DNA from: Thysanoteuthis rhombus
Lineage: Eukaryota > Mollusca > Cephalopoda > Oegopsida > Thysanoteuthidae
Direction of reading: 5' to 3'
Assembly (NCBI GenBank): GCA_963457665.1
Contig: OY735212.1
Location: forward strand, 52,294,838-52,358,837
Length of the DNA: 64,000 nucleotides
Of this stretch, positions 56,031-64,000 are shown one piece after another. Below the pieces are notes generated by a model. That model was given only the letters and a program-made list of their open reading frames with translations. It was not told the origin of the DNA and did not search any database. The position numbers and the translations under genes are program-made. The stretch's first letter is position 1; each line of letters starts with the position of its first letter.

Positions 56031-56835
56031 TTTCCCAACAAGGACTGCAAAACAACGAACAGGATACGCAAGACGTAAGCAATCAGGATTTCCCAGAAGT
56101 AACCCCATGGAAGGTGAAGCAAGCCATCAAACACACAAAGAGAGGAAAGGCCCCCTGGATCAGACAACATCACTATTGATCCACTCAAAAAAGTGAGTAA
56201 GATCATCACTGGGAAACTGGCCGTCCTTTTCAACTTGTGTCTAAAACACAGTAATGATTGGAATACTGCAATCATAATGCTTTTATATACATAAAAAAAA
56301 GGAGAAACCCAAAAGATCTCAACAACTACAGACCTGTAAACGTACTCAACTGCATGAACAAACTTGTCACAAAAGTCATCGCCAATCGAATCACTAGATA
56401 AAAACCAACCACGGGAGCACGCTGCCCCCAGAAGAAGGTACTCGACTATGGACCACCTGCATTCGATAAATCAGCTGAAAGAAAAAGCAGCAAAATACAA
56501 GCTACCACTCGCTGTAGCATTTATTGACTTCAAAAAGGCCTTCGGTCATGAAGGCAATCACAGTATTAGGTGTAGCCCTCATATACATCAGAGTACTGCA
56601 ACATATGTACAGCTACAACAACTCCTTTATCAGGCTACATGAAAACCCAGAGTCTTTTCATCTCCAAAAGGGGGTAAGACAAGATGATACCAGCACATCA
56701 AAACACCAAACCTGGACTGCGAAAATAAAGGGATCAAAATAGACGGCTAATATCTGAGCAACCTCAGATTTGCAGACGACATCACCCTCATTTTCAATAA
56801 GCAGAAAACGATTCACAAGAATGTCCCCCGCCCAC
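56030..56835 (+). mobile_element. RTE-like LINE (family A), reverse transcriptase fragment
   Basis: The plus strand encodes QDLQNNEQDTQDVSNQDFPE-like residues, VKQAIKHTKRGKAPW (about 56117-56160), LNNYRPVNVLN-like (56322), HLHSINQLKEKAAKYKLPLA then VAFIDFKKAFG (56455-56545), FHLQKGVRQDDTSTS and NLRFADDITLIFNKQ (56760-56800). The FADD active-site box is intact here (56769-56780), unlike the 8.2-kb copy. Several frame changes and stops lie between the blocks. Both ends are truncated: no endonuclease upstream and no post-RT region downstream. Confidence 0.9.
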
Positions 56836-58063
56836 AGAAACATTCAGTTGTAATGTAAACGGCGTCAGGATCATCGTACTGAGTATAACAGTAGACACAG
56901 TAAAGAGAAATTCAAAGAATATTTCAGATAAAAGGTTATCACTGTAGACGACTATGGCTAATGTGTGTCAGCATAATCTTCTTGTGGACAGGATACGTGA
57001 TTACATAAACACAACCAGAAAAGAAAACAACTGTTCGGCATTATTCTGGCATTGGAGGCCAACTTGCCCCATGGAAAAGGGGCCAACCTACCTTGACACA
57101 GTCATATTCACTTTTGAGGGTGACAGATAGAGCAAAAGCGTCACTCCCCAACGATAACTTTGATACACAGGTTTTGCTCACAGCTGCGCCTGTCTGGCTT
57201 ATATCATTCACAAGCTCTGAAACCCGACCCGAATAAGATTACCTTTAATAATCAAAATAGTTTTAGCGCTCACCTCAACAGTCAGTAACAGGTTTACAAC
57301 AGATTTCCAGTGCTGGAATGCTGGCAATGATACGACTGTATATAAATATAAATATGTTTATGAATATTATGATCGTTTGATGGTCAGAATTTGCAACAGA
57401 AGGACAGCCATCTTCATGTTGCGAAATCTGTAGTCGACTATTTTGCCCCCAAAAATGTGTCATTCAAACGAGTCAGTTGCTCACTTTATTCAGGTTCTAG
57501 CGATTCGTGATATAACATGTGAATCTTACCAAACATAAAAAAAGTATAGAAAATGGAATACTTGGTCAATCTCCCATAAGTACACAAACTCTTCAGATAG
57601 TTGCGGCCAAAATCTATTGCACCTATTATCAACATCAACATGACTCAGTATACTTAATTTAATACATATTTATTGTTAGTATTGACTTAATCATCATAAT
57701 AATTGCATGAGAGGTAATCATGTAACAGTTTTTCCTTATTTATTCTATTTAAAGAATATATTTAGCAACGCGTCATAGCCGGCGTGATCAGAAACGATGT
57801 CTATCATATTCAATAACATGGTGTTATTAAATTGGAAACACAACCAGTTACCAACTTTGCACAAGCACGTTGCTTTGTGAGAACTCGTTGCCAGGCGTTG
57901 AGGTCGATTTGGCCAAGGAACATATATATTAAAGTGAACCGTACAGTGAAGATCTACCCCAGCATCCATGCTCTTGTTTTTCATCCTGGCCGTTTCGTGC
58001 AGTCTGATGGAGTTAGATAATTTGAAAAAAAGACGAAACCTTGCCATAAAGTAGAATAATCAG

Positions 58064-58065
<2 letters not shown>
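56835..58065. other. Unassigned sequence
   Basis: Frames at 57745-58047 (minus, 100 codons) and 57832-58020 (plus) overlap the same bases. Neither is recognised. A patch at 56990-57240 is less AT-rich than its flanks and has no long frame. Confidence 0.4.

Positions 58066-58124
<59 letters not shown>
58066..58124. repeat. (TA)n microsatellite
   Basis: About 29 TA units. Confidence 0.98.
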
Positions 58125-58125
<1 letters not shown>

Positions 58126-58235
58126 GCTTTTCTAAGCAGACAGGCTCACCTAATTTGGAAGACTGCAATTTTCCTTCCATCGTTTCACTCCCAGTCGGCC
58201 TTGTGGCATACTAAGCTACGCAGGCTGTTTTGTTC

Positions 58236-58279
58236 TTTTTTTATTTTTTATTTTTTATTTTTTATTTTTTATTTTTTTT
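58236..58279. repeat. (TTTTTTA)n, about five units
   Basis: TTTTTTATTTTTTATTTTTT pattern with a 7-bp period. Confidence 0.93.
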
Positions 58280-58424
58280 ACGTAAGTACAACACGTTTTC
58301 TTCTTATTTCGGCCGCAAATAAGGGCTGAATATCCCACCAAAACTACCTCGGTTTATAATAAATTTGAGACTGAGAAAACTACGTATCATATTAATTTAC
58401 TGTTTTTGCTTTTTTCTGCCTGTT

Positions 58425-58690
58425 TGAAACAGTCAACCAAAACTGTCACAATAATTATCAATATAGTTTTTTCAATTTTTAGATTACTCTATCGGTCTAT
58501 TTACGTATGATCTTGCATACAGGCTGAACCGTTGAACTAGTAAGTTTTCTCTTTTTTTCACGAACAAATTTCAAGTTCAGTTTACAATGTACGTTTATTC
58601 TAAATTGATGCCTTAATAAGATCTTATAGAGATGACAAAAGGTGAGATAAATATCTTATTCATTGATCGCCAAGTTAGTCGAAACTCGAA
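58425..58690 (-). repeat. Dispersed repeat family G, diverged copy
   Basis: GAAACAGTCAACCAAAACTG, TATCAATATAGTTTTTTCAA and GGTCTATTTACGTATGATC correspond to blocks of the 45.5-kb copy. A possible CATTGATCGCCAAG counterpart of its GATCA block follows. The CACGTG edge is not recognisable. Confidence 0.65.
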
Positions 58691-59165
58691 CTTGGTCTGT
58701 CGATTCTGTTTTCCTTGCCGTTAACGGCTGCACCACTCTGCACCGTGAAGGCTGCTAGGGGTGTTGATGATGGCTGAGAGGAAGTTGAGTGGAACAGTAA
58801 AGAAATCTTTCAAAAGAGGAGAACGGAAAACCGTAGGCGTAAGGAATGACGGCAGAGCCCACGAAAAATGGCAAACTTTCTATTCAGTGTAAACGTCCGG
58901 AACTCGTTCTAATGATTCATATGCCCTGCATTGCCATACCAAAAAGTAAGCAAATAAAAGAGAGGTAAGAATGATTTAGTACGAACGTCCCCCGCCATTC
59001 TGTAAATAAGTATATCCCCATCTCACTCAGGTATCTGTCTGTCGAGCAGTCTGACCGCCTGTCTGTCGAACAGTCTGACCGCCTGTCTGTCTGTCTGTCT
59101 GTATGCTGGTCTGCCTACCTACCACGTAATTTGGATATCGCTTTACCCTTCATACATTTGAAGGA
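58690..59165. other. Unassigned sequence with CTGT repeats
   Basis: At 59033-59103, CTGTCTGTCGAGCAGTCTGA, CCGCCTGTCTGTCGAACAGT and a CTGTCTGTCTGT run form a local 28-bp duplication plus tetranucleotide repeat. Nothing coding. Confidence 0.5.
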
Positions 59166-59255
59166 TGCCGGCCGTGGAGTGATTATTAGTAAGCTAGTTT
59201 CACATCACTGTTGTAGTGAGCTCTGTCCTCACTGGGTGTTCTTACTATTATGATC
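59165..59255 (+). repeat. tRNA-derived SINE, family S1
   Basis: ATTATTAGTAAGCTAGTTTC, then GTTGTAGTGAGCTCTGTCCT and CACTGGGTGTT follow the order seen on the minus strand in the other S1 copies. The B box is mutated to GAGCTCTGTCC. Confidence 0.6.
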
Positions 59256-59399
59256 CCGTGCCAGAATTAAACTGAATTGCAGAAAACCTACGGTGATAGT
59301 TTACATCACTCATATAGTGACATTTTTAAACACCCCACAACTGTATTCTGATGCTCGATTCAGTTTGATACATATTCTACACAACATGCGGTTGAAAGA

Positions 59400-59470
59400 T
59401 GATAGAAGTTGCTAACAAGGCCAAAATAGTGAAGAATCCAGTAAGGATTCGATCCAGTACGGTAATGTAT
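59400..59470 (-). repeat. tRNA-derived SINE, family S1 (partial)
   Basis: GAATCCAGTAAGGATTCGAT on the plus strand gives a minus-strand ATCGAATCCTTACTGG block, the family B box and tail. Confidence 0.6.
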
Positions 59471-59606
59471 ACATATGTGATTTAAATTTATAAGTAAAGT
59501 ATCCCGGGGGATGTCAACATTCCATGCTTTACTCATTCGTCAACACCGGCTTTGCGTTTTGTTATTGTAATTGTGAATAAATGTTGAATATAAAAGATTA
59601 AATATC

Positions 59607-59608
59607 AA

Positions 59609-59644
<36 letters not shown>

Positions 59645-59649
59645 GCACG

Positions 59650-59683
<34 letters not shown>

Positions 59684-59745
59684 TATATGTATATATATCA
59701 ACAACGAATGTTTCTTTTTTATGATCTTACAAAATACTAAAAATG

Positions 59746-59839
<94 letters not shown>
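59607..59839. repeat. Compound microsatellite cluster (CA, TA, GATA, GA)
   Basis: CA/CGCA (59607-59652) and TA with ACATA/GTATA breaks (59653-59698). After a 50-bp gap come TA (59749-59780), GATA (59781-59800) and GA (59801-59839). Confidence 0.97.
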
Positions 59840-59841
<2 letters not shown>

Positions 59842-60040
59842 GATCACACCTTTAAAACGATCTGATCGTAGCAGGATCTTTTTGTTACCACGGTGGCGGT
59901 TTGGGAAAGGTGTTATAGATATATGAGGTCCGCCCAAAGACGGTTTGGACAATAGAAACACCCCGTAAATCTAGGTAACCCAGGTTTACGTGCCAACTTC
60001 GTCAAGTCCTAGCTAAGAGATCGAAGAATTTCATGACGAC
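59840..60040. other. Unassigned sequence upstream of the family B LINE
   Basis: No feature recognised. The endonuclease N-terminus of the following element is absent. Confidence 0.4.
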
Positions 60041-60480
60041 GTTGGTAAGTTAACGGATAGAAAAAAGACCCACACAGGAGACTTGAATGCTAAGGTAAGC
60101 GAAGGAAAGGCTGGAGAATCTAGTGTAGGAAAATATGGAACAGGCCAGATAAATGAGAGAGGTGGCAAGCTGGTCAGTTTCTCAGATAGATGTTGATAAA
60201 GATAACTAATGCATTCTTTCAAAAAACTAGAAGGTCATAAGTGACGTGGAAAAACAATAAAGCAAAAAACGAAATTGACTTTACAACAGCTGACAAGATC
60301 TGTAACATCAAAGACATTACTGTTATTAGTAAGAAGATATTGGAAGCAACTATAAAGTGGTAGCATGCAGAACTAAATTCAACTTCAAAACTGAAGGGAA
60401 TAAGAAGATTGTTGTAAAGAAAAAATGCCCTAATAACATAGAGATAGAGAATATTGCCATTTTCAAGTAGTAATAGGAAA
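60040..60480 (+). pseudogene. Family B endonuclease, C-terminal half
   Basis: The frame reads KKTHTGDLNAKVSEGKAGES, VGKYGTGQINERGGKLVSFS, then a stop, AFFQKTRRS, VTWKNNKAKNEIDFTTADKI (about 60238-60297), NIKDITVISKKI and VACRTKFNFKTEGNKK. This follows the order of RTE endonuclease blocks (GDFNAKVG, ITNTFFKK, WTWKSPD..NEIDFI, DV.V....). GDFN has become GDLN, losing a core residue. At least two stops are present. Confidence 0.87.
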
Positions 60481-61262
60481 AACATTTCGAGCCTTGTGGA
60501 ATAGCAACAGTAACATAGATTTAAAGAGTCTGATAAGTATTATTAAGGAAGCAGCAGAGATGATAGGGAATACATACGTAGATAATAAGACATGTAATTA
60601 GTATAGAGCAACATTAAAATTAGGCAAAAAGGATAGTGATATGAAGACAAAAATTAACAAGGATGAAACCAAAAGAGCAGAACTTGGCAAACTAATAAAC
60701 AAAAGAATAATAGAAGAAAAAAGCCAGAAAAACATGAAGAGGATAATAGGGGCTATCAGAAAGGGGAAAGGTTTTAAACACATCTAACCACAGATCCCAC
60801 CAGCAAGCAACATATACTTGTACTAAAGAATAAAAATGCCAAAATTATCAAAAACAAGAATATCAAGACAAGAATAATTGAAGAATATTACGAGAATGTG
60901 TATGCTTCAAAAACAGAAGTACCACGAACTGATAAACTGAGAGATACTAGTGATTTCCCAGACATAACAGAAAACGCAGTTGTGTTTGCATTACGAATCA
61001 TAAAAGTTGGAAAAAGTTCAGACAAGGATGGCATAACGAGAAATTGTTCACTAAGGACTGACAAAGCCATTCACGTAGTGCATACGAGACAAAAAAGTAC
61101 CCCGAAACTTCTACAAAAGAATGGTTATCCTATTCACTCAACAAGAAAGCAGATAACCATGAACCCGGCAACTACTACCGTATTATACTATGACCAAACA
61201 TATAAACTATTCACAAAATATCCACAAACAGCCTAACAGACATTCTAGATGAAAATTTATCA
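60480..61262 (+). pseudogene. Family B linker and RT N-terminus
   Basis: After KTFRALWNSNSNIDLKSLIS come KRIIEEKSQKNMKRIIGAIR (about 60706-60765). The open frame 60898-61236 then reads YASKTEVPRTDKLRDTSDFP, ENAVVFALRIIKVGKSSDKD and GITRN, matching the 'A.K.MK.GKAPGEDGI..E' block that opens the RT domain. It ends TVLYYDQTYKLFTKYPQTA and DILDENLSPSQ, corresponding to 'VYKLFTKII...LDENQPREQ'. The 112-codon frame looks intact only because it is short. Confidence 0.85.
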
Positions 61263-61540
61263 CCGAGTCAGCGTTGCCGATAAACCGATGCCGTTCGAGC
61301 TTCAACCGTTCCAGCCCCGACATTTTCAAGCACCACGCAAATATGTATTAGTTTTCACCCGGCTAAACATAAGACTGTTAAAGGAGATCCAGTCCACCCT
61401 TTGAATATACGGTGGTTTGAGCAATTTACGCTTTTTTCTTTGTTGATATTTTTTAAACTCACAAATATTACAAAATTGAATAGAAAATATCAATTCAATT
61501 TCAAATGGATAAATCACTTTTAAAAATAATTCTTCAACGC

Positions 61541-61660
61541 CATTTTTATAGATACGATGATGTATTGACCTTTTAGCTTAACTTCGCTTGAAAAAAGTAG
61601 TTTCACAATTAAATTGTTTCTTACTTAACGGGTGATAACTCATCGTATCTATGAAAATTT
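61541..61660. repeat. Inverted repeat within the insertion
   Basis: ATTTTTATAGATACGATGA (61542-61560) pairs with TCATCGTATCTATGAAAAT (61640-61658), with one mismatch over 19 bp and a loop of about 80 bp. Confidence 0.9.
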
Positions 61661-61973
61661 TGATTTTATGTTTGAATATCCAACACATACGACATTGGAA
61701 TTTAGCAATAAAAATTACCCTACTAATTTCTGAATGAAATAGAGGTATCAATAATGTTCCTTCTTTGGGGTAAGTGAAACGAATAAGTTGGGATATTTTG
61801 TTCAACGCCCATGTTCTTCAGGCCGGTAATTTTTTAAAAGGTCACTGAAAAATTGAGATGAAACCAAAAGTAGTCGTGAAAATCAATAACAATGATTTAT
61901 AGCAGTTCATCGAATGAAAAAAAATACGAACCAATAAGAGGTAAACAGCGGTAGTTAAAAAAAAAGATTGATT

Positions 61974-62092
61974 TATTCCTTTGAATAAACATACAAAAAA
62001 CATTTGAATAAACATACCAAAAACATTTGAATAAACAAAAAAACATGTGAATAAACATACAAAAAACATATGAATAAACATGAAAATTTTCC
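61974..62092. repeat. 24-bp minisatellite, about five units
   Basis: The unit ACATTTGAATAAACATACCA plus AAAA repeats with small length changes and TTTGAA/TGTGAA/TATGAA variants. Minus-strand frames of MFF/CLF type across it are spurious. Confidence 0.9.
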
Positions 62093-62387
62093 AAAATTTA
62101 CAAACGCAGATCCGAAGGTGCACACTGCTCGGCAATCTTCGGAAAAAATCTAAAAAAGGCAATTTTATAAATGAAAAGTAATCAGAACGCCACTTTGAAA
62201 ATCTACAAAATTTAAATTTCATTGTTCAAGTAATATGTCTTTCGCATTATTCTTTCTTAATTTTGTGGTAGATAGAAACTTTTGGATTCGCTCCTGTTCT
62301 AGCAATACAAATTAAATTTGCTAGTGGTACTGAAACGACGGTGCTGAATACGTCATGGCACTCTAACGGCAGCGCTAGACTAGAGCT

Positions 62388-62860
62388 GGACTGGGGTTTT
62401 CCCCTTTATTTGGCTTTTGTAGATTATGAGAAAACATTTGACTCAGTAGAACATACAACAGTCTTCAACTCAATGTAAGAACAAGATGTTAACGAGAATT
62501 ACTTACAAGTCATTCGGAACATATAAGAAAATGGCATCGCAATAATCAAAGTACATTACAATACGAACAAAATAAAGCCCGGAAGAGGATTGTGATAAGG
62601 AGATACAATTTTATCTAAACTATTAACAGCCAGACTTGAAAGTGCCTTTCGGAAAAACTGACGAAGTGAACAGGAGTAAGCATAAAAGGAAAACATTTGA
62701 ACATTTAACATTCGCTGATGAGGTTTCAATAACGTCAGAATCATCGGAAGAATTACAAAATATGTTGAATGATAGAAAAAAGGGCTCCGGATGGGCAGAA
62801 TAAAGACAAAGGTGATGTTCAACGATAAGGTCCTGAAAAAAATGCATGTGACTTCGAGGA
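62388..62860 (+). pseudogene. Family B RT core
   Basis: LYLAFVDYEKTFDSVEHTTV (about 62405-62465) carries the first RT catalytic motif. After a stop come LQVIRNI and IAIIKVHYNTNKIKPGRGL, a GDTILSKLLTARLESAFRK block (62600-62660), and LTFADEVSITSESSEELQNM (about 62705-62765). The box is FADE, with Glu in place of the second catalytic Asp (codon 62720-62722), followed by MGRIKTKVMFNDKVLKK. Frame changes and stops interrupt it. The enzyme would be inactive. Confidence 0.87.
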
Positions 62861-63418
62861 ATATGTTTTGCTAAATCAGCTGATAAAATTATGGAAAGAC
62901 TATGAAAGCGAAATAAAATGACCAAGATTGGCAGGGAAGCATTTGGTATGAATAGAAAAATCATGAAAAGCACCTCTTCCTAAAATCTAAAGTATACAAT
63001 GAATGCATAATACCAGCAATGACGTTCGGATGCTAAAGACAAGAAGTGACAAAAGAACAGAAAACCGACCAAGAATCTTAGAGAGAGCTATGGCAAAAGT
63101 AATGCTAGGAATGCCTCTGAGGGATTGAAAAGTCAACATGGATCGGAAGGTGAACTTGGGTGAAGGATCTTATACAAACAATCAAGCAACAAAAATGGAT
63201 ATGGGCTGGACACTTAGTAAGATGAAAGGAATTAGATGGAGCAAAAAGCAACAACCTACCTATGGGACAGTACATGCTGAAGGAAAAGATCAGACACAAG
63301 AATGAAATGGAAAAGTTTGCCGGTAAGATACGGCAGAGGTCTGTGAAATCCTGATCATCATGGAAGAATATGCGAAAGGCTTTTGTTCAGCATTGAAATG
63401 GCGACGGATGATGATGAT
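62860..63418 (+). pseudogene. Family B C-terminal region and 3' end
   Basis: Blocks read KSKVYNECIIPAMTFGC (about 62985-63035), VTKEQKTDQE, a MLGMPLRD-like stretch (63105), VKDLIQTIKQQKWIWAGHLV (63165-63220) and a KIRHKNEMEKFAG-like end. They parallel family A's VYNQCILPILTYGA, KTRVRDIIESIKNLKW.WAGHVAR order. The 3' end near 63418 has GATGATGATGAT followed by AT-rich DNA. Confidence 0.87.
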
Positions 63419-63828
63419 ACATTCAAATCTATCTACAACTAGACTCCATTGTAAAGTATATCGCTATAATCATCCCTGTGTTTGTAATATCCACATGAGA
63501 CGATTTTGCTTCAGTAACCTTCTTCAAGCTTTCGCTAATGCACTCGTTGCTAGTCTTGCCGTCACCATGACCAAACAAAGTCAGAAATTGTGAAACATGT
63601 GTGGTTATCTATAATAAAGACATGGAGAGCAATAAATGTGTATAATTCTTAATGATCATATTCACCGAAGAGCTTACCGAATGAATTCTTCTCGGTTTAT
63701 ATTCCACAAACTTGCAACGGTCATGATATGCGGTTATAGTGGATTATTTATCATTGCTTATTATAACAAGTAGTTGGCGGTGAAATTATATGTATAACAT
63801 TAATATTATATCATAAATTAATATTATA
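63418..63828. other. Unassigned AT-rich sequence
   Basis: No gene recognised. A 77-codon plus-strand frame (63360-63593) starts inside the LINE tail. Confidence 0.4.
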
Positions 63829-64000
63829 CTAGCTGAACCTGTGGGAATTCCACGGGTCCTGACAACTACTATTTTCTCCAGCCTCTGCTCTTCACCCACC
63901 TTCCGCCAGTATCTTGACATTTGTCTTCTCCCCGTGGATCAGCCGAAATGTTGTGGTAAAGGCATCAACAGAATGAGATTTATAGTTTCGATATCTCTTG
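63828..64000. repeat. Start of a dispersed repeat, cut by window end
   Basis: TACTAGCTGAACCTGTGGGA and ATTCCACGGGTCC resemble, from memory, the common invertebrate repeat edge 'TAGCTGAACCCGTGCGGATTCGCACGGG'. A comparable TACTAGC edge lies at 4242. The rest runs off the window. Confidence 0.45.

Larger units (their letters stand above)
61262..62388. mobile_element. ~1.1-kb insertion within the family B LINE, possible nested DNA transposon
   Basis: LINE homology stops after GATGAAAATTTATCACCGAG and resumes at TTGGCTTTTGTAGATTATGA. The left end GTCAGCGTTGCCGATAAAC (61267) and the right end read in reverse, GTCTAGCGCTGCCGTTAGAG (about 62380), are similar over ~20 bp, suggesting imperfect terminal inverted repeats. 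An internal 19-bp inverted repeat and a 24-bp minisatellite lie inside. No transposase is encoded. About 25-30 RT codons are missing at the junction, so a simple clean insertion is not proven. Confidence 0.5.
60040..63418 (+). mobile_element. RTE-like LINE (family B), interrupted and decayed
   Basis: A second, clearly divergent RTE-like element. It runs from mid-endonuclease (GDLNAKVSEGKAGESSVGKY, about 60085) through the RT N-terminus (60480-61260), then a ~1.1-kb interruption, then the RT core (62390-62860) and a C-terminal domain with WIWAGHLVR (about 63200). It ends near GATGATGATGATAC at 63400-63418. Codon-level similarity to family A is low. The RT box is FADE and the terminal block differs (WAGHLVRMK). 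Stops occur in every segment, so it is inactive. The 5' third of the endonuclease is missing. Confidence 0.9.

Noticed and set aside
61842..62222. 126-codon minus-strand membrane protein
   Set aside because: The hydrophobic stretch comes from the 24-bp minisatellite and A/T-rich flanks.

Overview
This is repeat-dominated, AT-rich animal nuclear DNA with no intact host gene that I can recognise. The evidence is an abundance of (TA)n, (CA)n and (CT)n microsatellites, several clades of broken non-LTR retrotransposons, Tc1 and mariner DNA-transposon remnants, tRNA-derived SINE-like modules, and minisatellite arrays. There is no bacterial-style gene packing. A marine invertebrate, probably a lophotrochozoan such as a mollusc (cephalopod as best guess), fits the mix. 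That is inference from general familiarity with such genomes, not a sequence match.

Layout. 1-7.2 kb is unassigned sequence broken by (TA)n tracts, a LINE fragment and a perfect 22-bp hairpin. 7.25-10.5 kb holds the most complete retrotransposon, an RTE-like LINE on the minus strand. Its endonuclease, reverse transcriptase and C-terminal regions are all recognisable but frameshifted, and it carries an exact 314-bp tandem duplication. 10.5-18.8 kb has a direct repeat pair, a long purine tract, a foldback-like inverted repeat and SINE fragments. 18.8-19.7 kb is the 3' end of a different LINE type. 22.2-29.1 kb has a (CAT)n plus LINE 3' end, a Tc1-like remnant with terminal inverted repeats and TA duplication (25.5-26.35 kb), polypurine tracts, and two interleaved repeat families. 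29.4-30.2 kb is a 96-bp minisatellite. 32.4-33.2 kb looks like a tandem series of tRNA-like SINE units. 34.5-37.8 kb is a 43-bp satellite of roughly 75 units. 44.1-45.0 kb is a 69-bp minisatellite. 48.2-57 kb contains four more LINE fragments and a mariner remnant. 60.0-63.4 kb is a second, divergent RTE-like LINE, interrupted by about 1.1 kb of unrelated sequence that may be a nested transposon.

Nothing here looks like an operon or a functional gene system. Almost all long open frames come from microsatellites, purine/pyrimidine tracts or dead transposons. The material most worth follow-up is the 43-bp satellite, the 69-bp array whose unit is a whole number of codons, a dispersed ~400-bp repeat family carrying a CACGTG palindrome in two copies, the SINE array, the inverted repeats, and the nested insertion at 61.3-62.4 kb.
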